Origin: a virus
Direction: 5' to 3' (one strand)
DNA: 47,792 bases
IMG/VR virus record: IMGVR_UViG_3300030104_006315
Location: 1 to 47,792 of that record
Shown: piece by piece, positions 6,458-17,075 of the stretch
Numbering within the stretch: position 1 is the stretch's first letter
Layout of the letters: each line of letters begins with the position of its first letter
Program-made: the position numbers and the translations under genes
Notes under the pieces: model-generated
Seen by the model: only the letters and a program-made list of their open reading frames with translations
Database searches by the model: none
What the model was told of the DNA's origin: nothing

Positions 6458-9400
6458 TTACCTTATTACTTTTAACTTCTTAGTAGTATCTGAACCACCC
6501 ACATTAATTATATAAGCTGAAATCGTTGGTGATGTATCTAATTCAGGATCGAAAAATGTTGGATTTGTACCATCATTTTGTGTTCCTTTGTAAATAAGAT
6601 TTGTTAAATTATCTTTACTCGTACCAACCTTGAAATAGTGATTAATTGGATAAGTTATATTTCCATTCGTATCTGATTTAAAGAAAAGTGTTCTACCTAC
6701 CATCCTACCATCTACAGTAGCATCATCACTACCAAAAAAAGATGAATAGGTATATCCACTTCCACTATCTACATAATAACGATTTCCAAAATGTCTAAAG
6801 TTATCGTGATGATTAAAAGGTTGTTTAGCACTTTTACCAACTCTATCTTCGTACGCACCACTTACAGGAAAAAACTCTTCAATATCACCAATAGTTCTAA
6901 AGTGAAATCTACTTTCATATTTGTAAGTATTAAAATCTCCATTACTACCAGCATTACTTGATTTAAAGAAAGTTTGATTTTCACTCTTTCCTGCATTTTT
7001 ATAAAACTCATTTTTAGAGCCTAGTAATATATTAGTAAAATCATTTAAAGTAATATTAAAAACATTTTGATTTAATGAATCAGATAAATCAACTATGTCT
7101 ATTGGTATTGCGTTATTTTCATGAGATTTTTCATTTGCCGTAGAAGTTACTCCCACATCACTAAGAACATTTACAGTTTGTTCTTTTAAATTTTCATTAG
7201 CAAGTGCCGATACAGAAAACTCATCTGTTGGAACATCAATTGTTTTACTGTGCTTATTTTGATTAAGTAAAACACTAACAGTTGGCTCTGATAAACTAGA
7301 AGAACCCATCACTTTGTTTGGATTTAATTGTGTTTGTAAAGAAGCTCTTTTTATTTTTGACCTGTGTAAAATATCATTTCTAACTTCATATGAAAATTCA
7401 ATTTTAGATTTAGCTGGAATTACCTCTTCTAACTTTTCCATAAATCCAGAATCATCTGTGTGGTCTTCTATTGTAAACAAACTTTTAGGTATATCAACTG
7501 AAACACCTCTCTCAGTAACTAGTTTTTTTCTTAAATTTACTAAATCGCTATAAATTCCATCATTAACACCATCATCTAAAAAATCATCTAAGACAAAATC
7601 TGACATAGCATTTATTATTATTGAATCTACAGCATCAACATAAGAATAAGTTTTTCCAACCTTATTAATAATTTGTACTTTAGGTATGTTTGTTCCATCT
7701 TTTACAGGTTGTTTTAGTGTAGAAATATTATTATTTAAATTCCCAACAACTTTCAAATCTGAGCCTATTTTGAATTGTTTATCACTTTTAATAGAATCAG
7801 TTCCCCTAACTTGAAAACTGAAATTTTTAATTGTTGATACGCTATTTTTTATTGATAAACTAGGCTGAGATGATAATGTTTTATCAAAACTTTTTATCTT
7901 ACTTTGAGATGATATGTCTTTTATGACAGTTGAATTTTTATTTTCGTTTAACGGATAATGATAAACTAAATTATCTCTTGCTGATGTAGCAGTACCACCA
8001 ACTACGCTTTGATAATTTAATATGTGTTGTTTAAATTTAGACATGCTGATGTAAGCATCCCAAGCCCTAATTTCAGCAACTGAACCAGTTATTTGTTCAC
8101 CAAATAATAGATTACCACCAGTCATACCTGATGCTGTTATAAAATTTTTGTTTATGTGTGAGCCAGATAAATGTGATGCGAGAACACTAGAATCATGTGT
8201 GGACATACTTACAAATTGTATATCTTTTATTTTATCACCATCTTTTCTACCAACAAACATATGATAAGATTGTGTAATTGATGTGGCTTCTGTTGTGTTA
8301 CTAGCAGTCACTTCATTTCTTTGTAGAAGAACATTAAAGTATTTAAAATTATTTATGTCATTTATAAAATCTGTTGACATAGAAATATGATTAGTAGCTA
8401 TATTAGCTCCGGCATGCTCTTTATAATTTAATCTGAATTCTATACTACCAGTGGTATTAGAGGATCCAGATGGTATTACTCTCAAATCCCAATTATCATT
8501 TGAACCACTTGACCTAACTAATGTTTGATTATTAGTTGTATTGGTTGTCCTAAAAATAAACTCTATACCGTTAGGTTTTGCTTCATTTGACCACCAATCT
8601 AAAGCTAAAAAATTAGAACCTGATGATAAATTTAGACTTCTAAATGGCTCTGTTCTTTCTAAAAATGAAACATTACCTGTAGTGTTTTTTAGACCATTAT
8701 CTAAATCATTAACAACATTGTTAGTAAGGATACTAGGATTGTGTTCATCTATAGATCCTCCGTATTCAGTTAATTTAAAAGTATTGGTATCATACCCATA
8801 TAAATTTAGTAAAGTATTTAGTCCTTCAGCAGTTCCTTTTGTTTTGTAAATATAAACAATGTTATTTAAAATTTTAGTCCATAAAGAATTAATAGCTTTT
8901 TTGTCACCAACTTCATCTCCACGAGTTCCTTCTAAATAATCTTCTATACTACCTGTTATTGGATTAAGTAAATCAAATCCTAACGAATTACCTATTATTG
9001 GTAATAAATTATCAGGAATAGAGTTTGGATTTTTATATCCCAACTTATAAAAATTATGATAATTATCTATGTAACTTCTTAACAAATCAAATTGCTCACC
9101 CAACATATTTACAAAGTCTCTAAAAACTTTATGTTCGTCACCCTCTCTTAAAAATTCAGGTAAATTATTTATTAAAGAATGGATATTATCATTATCATAA
9201 TTTTCAGCAATAGTCTCCATTGAATCATACCAACTATTCCATTCTGATGAACCATCATAACTACCACTAGATGGTCTATAAATTTTTGAAAATGGGTGTA
9301 TATCAGTTGGATTATTTTTTGACACAACTACATCAGTAAAAAATGCTTGTTTACGAGAAGTACCTTCAGTAAAAACAGGAAACAAATCACCTTGTGGAAG

Positions 9401-11284
9401 CAGAGAAGAAGTTATAAATTCCTCTGAATTAATAGTACCATCATCTTTAAAAGGTGTTGGAAAAATGTAAGGAGCGTAATCACCTGTAGCATCAAGCATA
9501 CCATAAGCGAAACCGTTACCAGCACTACCACTAATTGAAGCTGATATTACATTTGAACCAGAAAGAATTTCCCAATCAATTGAATTTTTAACATAAGATT
9601 GTTCACCATCAATAATTGAATGTACACCAAAATTTTGTTTTGGTCTAAAATAATTTTGTTGTGCTTTAAAAATGTATCTTTGATAGTTTGATCCAGTGGT
9701 TTCTGGATTTAATATAGCAGAACCGCTCCAAGCATCAAAAGGTAATTTTCTATTATTATTGTAAGCATAATTACCTAACTTGGTTTGACTATTGGTATCG
9801 TAAAATTGATTTGCCTCACTACCACTTATATTTAAAGAGTATCCAACACTACCAGAACTTCTCAATAAAAAACTAAGATAGAAAAAATCATTTGAGTTAT
9901 AAAAAGGTGGTTGTTCTACATTATATAAATCAGTAAATAAATGTATGTGACCGTTATGTCCTTTTTTATAAACTCTATCAAAACCATCAAAGTCTTGAAG
10001 TTTTGTTTCGGAGTTGTGTGTGAATCCAGATTGGACTTGTCCATAAAAATCTTTTCCAGCCAAGTTAGAACCAATTCCAGGAGCAGATGATGTGGAGTAG
10101 CTTTGACCATCGTGATACATAAAGTGTTCATAATGTGTAAACTCATCTTCAACCTTTCTTATTTGTTCAAATAGGTGTTTTCTTCTCTCCACTACTTTTA
10201 AGCTACTTGTGAAGGCAAGAGACTGACTGATTTGATTATATAGTCCTTCTAATTTTACTACTTTGTTTTTAAAATTTTCTAACTTTGATTTTGCTGAACC
10301 AAAGAAAACATGATTATCAAACTTACCATAATCTATGTTAAGATTTAAATCTTTTTGTAAACGAGTTACTTCTTCTACTATATTTTCTCCATATGAAGCA
10401 GTTATAGAATTATAATTGACATAAGAATCATTGACAGATGTATTTTCAGTAATGTAGGTTTCATCTATAGTTAGACCTAATCCACTTATAGCAAGTTTTT
10501 CTCTATCTATGAAAAATATTGTTTCAGTCTGTGATGATAAAAACTTATTTGATATATGAAAATTTGACTGTAACTCTCTTACATCATTAGGCAAAGGTTG
10601 ATTTAACTTTAAAATAAAAGTATTTTTATTATCAGTAACTCTGTCTAGAGCATATCCATTTATTGGAACTAAACGACCTTGTGTTAATTCTAAGTAAGAG
10701 TTAAATTGATAAGTACCATCTTCATCGCCATCATTTAAAAATCCAAAAAGTTGATTTACATAATCATCATCCAATCCATTAGAATTTATATTCGTATCAA
10801 CAACTAACCTTATTTCTTTTCTACTAGGTGATATTTCAGAAATATATAATTCATTGTTTTCTCTAAATCTAGTTATAAAATCAAATTGTAAATTATAGTT
10901 GTCCTCACTAAAACCTTCTCTATCTAAATACTCATTTGGTTTTAAAAATATTTGATTATCTCTTATGTAAAAATCATTTAATTCTGACTGTAATATTGTA
11001 GAATCTTGAAATAAACCAATATCTGAAAAGACAGATGTTTTTATTTTGGGAAACCCTCTTCCTTCATTTTGACCACCCAATTCATATTGAATTTTACCAA
11101 AACTTTCTTTATCAGTTACACCTTTGCTTTGCCAATAAGAGCTATTGGATATAGTGCCATTACCCCAATTCTTTTTTAAATCAAAATAACTATCTACATA
11201 GATTTCACCAAATGATGTGAACTCATAACTTCCCGATGAAATCAATTCTAAAGTATCATCATTATATTGTCTTAATATTTCCAT
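6458..11284 (-). CDS. giant baseplate/tail protein with P2 gpI-like and LamG-like regions
   Basis: 1608 residues, the largest protein here. Residues about 1-690 are Ser/Asn-rich with no clear domain. Residues about 700-840 (LPEFLREGDEHKVF, IPDNLLPIIGNSLGFDL, YKTKGTAEGLNTLLNLYGYD) resemble the tail protein I family (phage P2 gpI), which in baseplates links wedge and fibre. Residues about 880-1110 look like a LamG/concanavalin-like sandwich (NGIEFIFRTTN, GSVAEIRAWDAYISM), often glycan-binding. A long repeat-poor C-terminal part follows. It is coupled (TAATG) to the 700-residue gene upstream. It probably forms part of the baseplate and fibre network. Confidence 0.6.
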   Translation of the reverse strand: MEILRQYNDDTLELISSGSYEFTSFGEIYVDSYFDLKKNWGNGTISNSSYWQSKGVTDKESFGKIQYELGGQNEGRGFPKIKTSVFSDIGLFQDSTILQSELNDFYIRDNQIFLKPNEYLDREGFSEDNYNLQFDFITRFRENNELYISEISPSRKEIRLVVDTNINSNGLDDDYVNQLFGFLNDGDEDGTYQFNSYLELTQGRLVPINGYALDRVTDNKNTFILKLNQPLPNDVRELQSNFHISNKFLSSQTETIFFIDREKLAISGLGLTIDETYITENTSVNDSYVNYNSITASYGENIVEEVTRLQKDLNLNIDYGKFDNHVFFGSAKSKLENFKNKVVKLEGLYNQISQSLAFTSSLKVVERRKHLFEQIRKVEDEFTHYEHFMYHDGQSYSTSSAPGIGSNLAGKDFYGQVQSGFTHNSETKLQDFDGFDRVYKKGHNGHIHLFTDLYNVEQPPFYNSNDFFYLSFLLRSSGSVGYSLNISGSEANQFYDTNSQTKLGNYAYNNNRKLPFDAWSGSAILNPETTGSNYQRYIFKAQQNYFRPKQNFGVHSIIDGEQSYVKNSIDWEILSGSNVISASISGSAGNGFAYGMLDATGDYAPYIFPTPFKDDGTINSEEFITSSLLPQGDLFPVFTEGTSRKQAFFTDVVVSKNNPTDIHPFSKIYRPSSGSYDGSSEWNSWYDSMETIAENYDNDNIHSLINNLPEFLREGDEHKVFRDFVNMLGEQFDLLRSYIDNYHNFYKLGYKNPNSIPDNLLPIIGNSLGFDLLNPITGSIEDYLEGTRGDEVGDKKAINSLWTKILNNIVYIYKTKGTAEGLNTLLNLYGYDTNTFKLTEYGGSIDEHNPSILTNNVVNDLDNGLKNTTGNVSFLERTEPFRSLNLSSGSNFLALDWWSNEAKPNGIEFIFRTTNTTNNQTLVRSSGSNDNWDLRVIPSGSSNTTGSIEFRLNYKEHAGANIATNHISMSTDFINDINNFKYFNVLLQRNEVTASNTTEATSITQSYHMFVGRKDGDKIKDIQFVSMSTHDSSVLASHLSGSHINKNFITASGMTGGNLLFGEQITGSVAEIRAWDAYISMSKFKQHILNYQSVVGGTATSARDNLVYHYPLNENKNSTVIKDISSQSKIKSFDKTLSSQPSLSIKNSVSTIKNFSFQVRGTDSIKSDKQFKIGSDLKVVGNLNNNISTLKQPVKDGTNIPKVQIINKVGKTYSYVDAVDSIIINAMSDFVLDDFLDDGVNDGIYSDLVNLRKKLVTERGVSVDIPKSLFTIEDHTDDSGFMEKLEEVIPAKSKIEFSYEVRNDILHRSKIKRASLQTQLNPNKVMGSSSLSEPTVSVLLNQNKHSKTIDVPTDEFSVSALANENLKEQTVNVLSDVGVTSTANEKSHENNAIPIDIVDLSDSLNQNVFNITLNDFTNILLGSKNEFYKNAGKSENQTFFKSSNAGSNGDFNTYKYESRFHFRTIGDIEEFFPVSGAYEDRVGKSAKQPFNHHDNFRHFGNRYYVDSGSGYTYSSFFGSDDATVDGRMVGRTLFFKSDTNGNITYPINHYFKVGTSKDNLTNLIYKGTQNDGTNPTFFDPELDTSPTISAYIINVGGSDTTKKLKVIR

Positions 11285-13386
11285 TAAAATGCCTGTTCAT
11301 CTATTGTAGTTTCTAGCAAAGGTGTTCTCATCACACCATCTCTTTGAATTTTACCATCTTGTGGTTGATTAACTTTATAGTCTCCAACTAAAATTCCTTG
11401 TTCTTCAAAACCCATTTGGTTTTGTATAATCAGAAACTCAGAATTTGCTGGATTTAAATCAACAACACATTTATCATCACCTATAAATATATCGGTAGCT
11501 AAACTATTGATTGGTAAATCATCAAAGCCATTTGTTATCCACTCTAACTTATCAGCTCCAATAAAATCATATATGTCTTTTGGTTCTGTAAAAATTCTTG
11601 TCTGTGACAAATCAATTTGTCCAGGTCCTTCTCCTAAAAACCCATCATTTATTTTTTCTACATAATCCTTTGATGAAGCTTTCTGTAGGTAGTCCTCTGA
11701 AATAAAGTTGTCATCCTTTACAATTTTAGATACCGATGTATGATATTCTGATTGTTTATCAAATCCACCTATAATTACTTGATTATCTCCAATAGGTAAA
11801 AAATTAAAATCAGTTCCGCCAAATACAGCAAAATCTTGAGATTGTAAAAGTCCATCATTTACAACTATGTTTTTTGTTACAAGGTAAGTTTGTGTTAAAA
11901 AAGATTTACTCTTATCATATCTATAAACAATTATTTTTATAGACTTGACGCCTGGCGTATTATAAACATGACTTACCGAATCTTGTATTGGAACTGCTTC
12001 TCTATTTTGTGATGCAAACCATTTTCGTAAAAAATAATTATCGCTCTGTGGATATTCCTCAATATCATAAAGATTAAAAAAATATGTATCTCGTATATCG
12101 GTATTGGATAATAATTTTTTTTCATCGCCCCATTGAATAACTTGATAGGTAAAATAAGAATTATTCATTCCAAAATCTATATTCCCAACAAATTCAGCTA
12201 TATCATCTTCACTTAACTCGGGATCTATATAAAAAAGATTAGATATGTCTTGTAAATTTTCATTCGATATTTCATTTTGAAATTCAAGATTATTAAATAA
12301 TTGTACATTAAATGAAACTTCTAAAGGATAAGAAGTATCGTCATACTCAACTAATTTTTCTTTACCGTCATAATATAAAAGTTCATTTTGATTGACTGTT
12401 GTGGTATCAATTAAAAAAATTTCGTCATTAGGTCTTATACTATTAATGATACTAGAATCATCAAAAAAGAAGTTATACTCAAAGTTTGGAGCTCCTAGTC
12501 TTCTAAAAAAATCAAAGATTGATTCATCGCCTATAGCTTCAGAAGTAAAACCATCATTTAAAATATCCAATTCCCAAAAACCGTCTTCGTTTATAAATGG
12601 AACAGATGATACATTACTTAGTATAACATGAGAGCTTTCACTAGGATTTCTAAACCTAAGTTCTTTTGGAAAAAAAAGTTCATGTGTAAAATCACCAGCA
12701 TAAGAGGCTTCTTCTATTTCAAGTTCATCAAATGCTCTTTCAAAAACCAAACCTTTATTCTCTCCAAAATCAAACTCAAATCTAAAACGATTGTCGTCTT
12801 GTATCTCTTTTATATAGGCTAAATTATTATTATTAGGAAAATCCTCATTGACATCAATTTCTAATTGTTGTCTGAATTGTCTATTATCCCATCTACCAGC
12901 TTGTCTATTACCACCTGAATAATAATGTCCCCAAACCACTATATGCCTATCTTGTTCTAATCCATCTAAAACTTCGTCTATGTCATCGGTATAATTAATA
13001 CTAGGTACATTATCAGGATTTGAACTTATCTGTGTGTTTTGAATATCGGTAATAGTATCAGTTAGGATATCACCATAAACCGCATTGCTTCGACCTGCAG
13101 TGCCTGATATCAATTCTCTGTTATATCTAACTCTTACTAGAGGATTAGGTCTTTCAAGTATACCTTCATTAAACCCAACACGAACATCTCTACCTCTAGG
13201 ATCTGAAGTTGGGATTTGACCAGTATCTAAAGTAAATACTCTATTGTCTTTTACAATTGAATTCCAATTTCCTAAAGAAAAATCTTCTAAGTTATCATTG
13301 TTCAATCCAAGTTCATTTACAGAACCATTTGGATAAACACCTGGTGTTGACCAACTTGGATATTGTTGTTTTTTAGAATATTCCAT
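11284..13386 (-). CDS. large virion structural protein, probably baseplate/tail
   Basis: 700 residues, acidic, rich in Asn, Asp, Phe and Tyr, no signal peptide. I do not recognise a named domain. The N-terminus (SWSTPGVYPNGSVNELGLNN) and the beta-rich composition fit an exposed tail protein. The C-terminus (IDEQAF) matches the end of the 220-residue protein upstream (SEQAF), and the two stop/start junctions share 20 identical bases. It lies between gp6-side genes and the giant tail protein, so it may do the work of T4 gp7 or gp10, which is inference from order only. Confidence 0.55.
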   Translation of the reverse strand: MEYSKKQQYPSWSTPGVYPNGSVNELGLNNDNLEDFSLGNWNSIVKDNRVFTLDTGQIPTSDPRGRDVRVGFNEGILERPNPLVRVRYNRELISGTAGRSNAVYGDILTDTITDIQNTQISSNPDNVPSINYTDDIDEVLDGLEQDRHIVVWGHYYSGGNRQAGRWDNRQFRQQLEIDVNEDFPNNNNLAYIKEIQDDNRFRFEFDFGENKGLVFERAFDELEIEEASYAGDFTHELFFPKELRFRNPSESSHVILSNVSSVPFINEDGFWELDILNDGFTSEAIGDESIFDFFRRLGAPNFEYNFFFDDSSIINSIRPNDEIFLIDTTTVNQNELLYYDGKEKLVEYDDTSYPLEVSFNVQLFNNLEFQNEISNENLQDISNLFYIDPELSEDDIAEFVGNIDFGMNNSYFTYQVIQWGDEKKLLSNTDIRDTYFFNLYDIEEYPQSDNYFLRKWFASQNREAVPIQDSVSHVYNTPGVKSIKIIVYRYDKSKSFLTQTYLVTKNIVVNDGLLQSQDFAVFGGTDFNFLPIGDNQVIIGGFDKQSEYHTSVSKIVKDDNFISEDYLQKASSKDYVEKINDGFLGEGPGQIDLSQTRIFTEPKDIYDFIGADKLEWITNGFDDLPINSLATDIFIGDDKCVVDLNPANSEFLIIQNQMGFEEQGILVGDYKVNQPQDGKIQRDGVMRTPLLETTIDEQAF

Positions 13387-14048
13387 TAAAATGCCTGTTC
13401 TGATTTTTCTGTTTCTATACCATCTGGTATTATTAAAGTATCAATTTTAAGTCTTAGGTTTTCATCAAGAGACAATTGAAAATCTTGATTATATTCTATT
13501 TTATTTATTTCTGTTTTGTCAATTATATCTTCGGTAGTTCCAAAAGGGATGTTATATTCAATATCTAATATTAAATTTTCATCCACTTCATTTAAATCAG
13601 TTATTGGTGACATTGTAGCATTACCATATGATGTGTCTACATTAACATCATCTTCAAAAATTCCATTTTCGTCTAACTTAGGCAAAATAGGATATAGATG
13701 ATTATTTTCCCATTCTTGCAAACTATTATCAAGTATAACTATTTCATCATAAGATTGTCTTGGAGTTTTCATGCCACTAGATACTCCGATTTCATCATCA
13801 ACACCAACATTCTTTACCAACAAAGTGTCTTTTAAATTAAAAAAATTATAATCATTTGGTATTATATTTTTCCAATAAATTTTTTCATTTGGGACATCAC
13901 TATCATCACTTTCAAATCCTAGTTGTTCCCACATTGGTTTTACACCCTTATAAATTTTAGTTGTTGCTATATCAACATTATTTAAAGCAGTATCTTTAAA
14001 TGTATTTGTTAAATTTTTATTTATGAATCCGTTATGTATCTTAGCCAT
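13386..14048 (-). CDS. virion-associated protein, unknown
   Basis: 220 residues, acidic, with no recognisable domain. The N-terminus (MAKIHNGFINKNLTNTFKDTAL) is followed by WEQLGFESDDSDVPNEKIYW, and the end is SEQAF. Stop and next start overlap (TTTTAATGGAA). The position inside the tail operon and its composition suggest a structural or assembly role. Confidence 0.5.
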   Translation of the reverse strand: MAKIHNGFINKNLTNTFKDTALNNVDIATTKIYKGVKPMWEQLGFESDDSDVPNEKIYWKNIIPNDYNFFNLKDTLLVKNVGVDDEIGVSSGMKTPRQSYDEIVILDNSLQEWENNHLYPILPKLDENGIFEDDVNVDTSYGNATMSPITDLNEVDENLILDIEYNIPFGTTEDIIDKTEINKIEYNQDFQLSLDENLRLKIDTLIIPDGIETEKSEQAF

Positions 14049-14056
14049 GTCTGTTC

Positions 14057-15796
14057 CTACGGATTACCTCTTCTGTCATCTGAAGAAGTTTCTCCAAGTT
14101 CAAATAACAAATCACCATCTCCAAAATTTTCTGGTCCTGGTTCTATAGTCATGTTTATACTATACCAACCTCTTATTAAATCACCTGAATTTCCCTCTTC
14201 ACCACCAATAACAATAATTTGTTGAAGTCTAAATCCACTACGACTCTCACCATCTAATATAATTAAATTTTCTGGTGGTTGTCCTTGAATTTCAAACTTT
14301 ACAAATAATCTTGGTCTACTAGAACTATCACCCAATAAATCTATACTATTTATCTCGTTTACATTTTCTCCATTTAAAATATCAGCCTCATAAAAAAATT
14401 CACCTTCAATTACTATTTCTTGACCTTTATCATTTGTTACTATGTCTTGATCATTCAATGGTAAACCAATGTCAATAAATCTTATAAAACTAGCCTGTAA
14501 ACTTTCTCCTTGTTCTACCACTTGAAAACCAATATTAAAATTATAATCACAAGAGCCATCATCTGTGTTAGCACCTTCTACAAAGTTATTAGCATTAGAA
14601 TCTATACACCCAAATATTATTTCATCTATAAGTGGCTCAGTTGAATCACTTATCTCAATAGAATATGGATTTAAAAGTGATGTAAAATTGTCATTTAATT
14701 CTGAATTTATTTTATTTAAAAAATTAAATATCGTTAACCTATCTAATAGATTTAATTTTTCTACTAGTTTTGGCGTAGCACTTTCATTTTCTTGATTTAA
14801 AGTTAATGGATTTAATCCCATTATATTAGCAGTCGATTTAACTAATGAAGAGTCTGAACTTAATCCACCTATGGTGGCAAAATTAGAAAAGTCATATAAT
14901 TTTAATTCATAATTCTCAGAGGGATTTAATAAAATATTTGTTTGAAACTTTTCGTAGCCACCTATGATACGACCTTCATAGATAGCACAAACTAAGCCAG
15001 TTATGGAGTAAAAACCTGGTTTCTCATAAAAGTGTTCTAATAGAGTTGTTCCTTCTAATAATTTTAACTCACTTGTATGTTCTCTTGGAGTACCATCACC
15101 CCAATCCAAACGAAAAAGATAAAAGCCAGTATCTTCTCTATCCACAGAAATAGACTGTGATATGTAAAAATCAAATCTGTTTCTTCCACCACCAGTAAAC
15201 TTTTGTTTTGAACCATAAGTTTCAATATTATGAGATGGCGTTCTACCACTAGTTCTTGGGTATAAATAATAATTTATTTTACCCTCAGTTGCTAAATTGT
15301 ATTCAGTTGGATTTATTTGTTTATCATAATATCTATCTAATCTAATTATTTCGTCATCATTGTTTACATCGGTTACAAATGGTAAAGCATCAATTGAATA
15401 TCTATAAGTTGATGAAACATCAAAACTTTCATTAAAAACAATCTCCTCTTCATTATCATCAATAATAGGTCTAGTATTCAAAGTAGTCTCTATTTTTCCT
15501 TTTACATATGACTGAAAAATATTTTCATCAAAATTAGAATTTTCCCAATAATCTCTATTATTAAGAGTGAAAGTTCCTAAAGTCTGACGATTGTCTCTTT
15601 CCTCAGTAACTTTTGTTGAGTTGGGAAACTCGAATGATGAAGAATTTATAAAATTAGGATTATTATAAGTTAAATCAATTCCTCTATCGGGTTGAAATAC
15701 TCTTAGTTGTTCATTACCATTACCACCCTCAGTTGGTGGTCCTACAGACTGTTCTGCTGTATCGAATAATTCCTCTATGGAAGTAAATTTTGACAT
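14057..15796 (-). CDS. virion protein with PKD-like domain and GCxD...DDGSC motif
   Basis: 579 residues. Around residues 228-300 there is a PKD-like fold (FRLDWGDGTP, then LEHFYEKPGFYSITG). PKD domains are beta sandwiches in surface proteins. Around residues 392-415 there is the Cys-bounded motif FGCIDSNANNFVEGANTDDG followed by SCDYN, which is common in secreted proteins of Bacteroidota and Marinimicrobia. No signal peptide precedes it, so here it is a virion part. The N-terminus contains a short acidic and Gly-rich stretch. It is likely a fibre or baseplate-decorating protein. The motif is one of the few clues to the host. Confidence 0.55.
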   Translation of the reverse strand: MSKFTSIEELFDTAEQSVGPPTEGGNGNEQLRVFQPDRGIDLTYNNPNFINSSSFEFPNSTKVTEERDNRQTLGTFTLNNRDYWENSNFDENIFQSYVKGKIETTLNTRPIIDDNEEEIVFNESFDVSSTYRYSIDALPFVTDVNNDDEIIRLDRYYDKQINPTEYNLATEGKINYYLYPRTSGRTPSHNIETYGSKQKFTGGGRNRFDFYISQSISVDREDTGFYLFRLDWGDGTPREHTSELKLLEGTTLLEHFYEKPGFYSITGLVCAIYEGRIIGGYEKFQTNILLNPSENYELKLYDFSNFATIGGLSSDSSLVKSTANIMGLNPLTLNQENESATPKLVEKLNLLDRLTIFNFLNKINSELNDNFTSLLNPYSIEISDSTEPLIDEIIFGCIDSNANNFVEGANTDDGSCDYNFNIGFQVVEQGESLQASFIRFIDIGLPLNDQDIVTNDKGQEIVIEGEFFYEADILNGENVNEINSIDLLGDSSSRPRLFVKFEIQGQPPENLIILDGESRSGFRLQQIIVIGGEEGNSGDLIRGWYSINMTIEPGPENFGDGDLLFELGETSSDDRRGNP

Positions 15797-15803
15797 AGTT
15801 CAT

Positions 15804-17075
15804 TTATGATGGTGTTGTTGATACTTCCCCATCCGTTTCTTCTAACTCAGAATCTGGTAAATCTGGTGAAGTGGTGGTTGTTGTTTCGTCTTTCTCTGTA
15901 GTAGTGACACTTAAATCACCTATCTTGTAACCTCGTGCCCTTAAAAGTTCCGATTTACTAATAATTTCTACTTTACACTTAGCACCAAGTCCACTATTTG
16001 ATACCAAAGAAGCCTCATCAATAATCTCTTGACTTGGATTAGTAGCACTTACATAATTTAAATCTATGTGATTTAACCAATATTCTTTACTCCTTCGCAG
16101 TGGACTATCATTATCAACATTTAACTCATTGATATTTGGATTATAAGTAGCACAGATAAAATACCATTCATTTAAATCATCGGTTGGTATGTTTGGATAA
16201 AGTTGATGTATTACATTATTAGTATAAAAATCAATAGGACTACTTTGATTAACAGTTCTTCTAGCTCTATTTTCTACACCCCAATGATTGTCTCGTAAAG
16301 TTCCATCACCCTCTCTAACTGTTAATCTAATCCATCTTTTGTAATTATTAGCATTATCAACATTGGTTCTTGTTTCTAATCTAAATCCCTCTCCATTTTC
16401 ATCTAAAGGATTACCAAAATTAAAAAGTGTTCCACCTTGTGTTTTTCCAACAAACCTCACCCACATAGTTATCGTAAAACCTTCAACCAAGTAAGAAGGT
16501 CCTGTAACACCATCTATCGTAACTTGTTTTTGAAACTCTAACAACCCATCATTTTCATTTCTTAATATTATAGCTTGATTTGGTTTTCTTATTTTAAGAA
16601 ATCCTTCAGATACATTTTCATAGTCAGGTCGTTGGTCAATCAAAGTTTCGATAACATTATCAACATCAGCAAGATATGTATTTAATTTATTTCTCATTGA
16701 CTCAAGAGTTTTTCCTTGATTGTTAGTGTCTTGTTCTGCCTGAGAATCTAATCTAGTTATATAAGCATTAGTAAGGGATGGGGAAGCACTAATACGAGAC
16801 TGTTCATCTTGGTCATAGTTTTGAGCTGATTCAACTATATCATTTCCATCATTGTCAACAAAAATAGGTTTTGGTCCTATTAAATCATTGAAGTCACTAA
16901 AGAAATCATTTATCTCATCTTGACGAGTTGTTTGGTTTGGTAGTAATTCAAATACACGAGTATCTAATACCTCACGAGCTTTTTCAGGATTTATTTTTAC
17001 ACCTGTTTTTGGTTTCGTCAATTGACTAAGATTTAAAATATTTATGAAAAATCTATCTCTTACTACAGCAGACAT
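15804..17075 (-). CDS. virion protein with LamG/concanavalin-like domain
   Basis: 423 residues. Residues about 190-345 resemble a LamG-type beta sandwich (VEGFTITMWVRFVGKTQGGT, then FNFGNPLDENGEGFRLETRT and NEWYFICATYNPNINEL). The C-terminus is a Thr/Glu/Asp-rich tail (TTEKDETTTTTSPDLPDSEL). LamG folds often bind glycans, so a role in host-surface binding is plausible. Stop and start overlap or lie 8 bases from neighbours. T-rich tails also occur in the next gene, which suggests that they interact or are both exposed linkers. Confidence 0.55.
   Translation of the reverse strand: MSAVVRDRFFINILNLSQLTKPKTGVKINPEKAREVLDTRVFELLPNQTTRQDEINDFFSDFNDLIGPKPIFVDNDGNDIVESAQNYDQDEQSRISASPSLTNAYITRLDSQAEQDTNNQGKTLESMRNKLNTYLADVDNVIETLIDQRPDYENVSEGFLKIRKPNQAIILRNENDGLLEFQKQVTIDGVTGPSYLVEGFTITMWVRFVGKTQGGTLFNFGNPLDENGEGFRLETRTNVDNANNYKRWIRLTVREGDGTLRDNHWGVENRARRTVNQSSPIDFYTNNVIHQLYPNIPTDDLNEWYFICATYNPNINELNVDNDSPLRRSKEYWLNHIDLNYVSATNPSQEIIDEASLVSNSGLGAKCKVEIISKSELLRARGYKIGDLSVTTTEKDETTTTTSPDLPDSELEETDGEVSTTPS

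Noticed and set aside
6458-11284. Several plus-strand and alternative-frame ORFs inside the giant tail gene
   Set aside because: All are within a continuous 1608-codon frame and lack ribosome sites or plausible protein composition.
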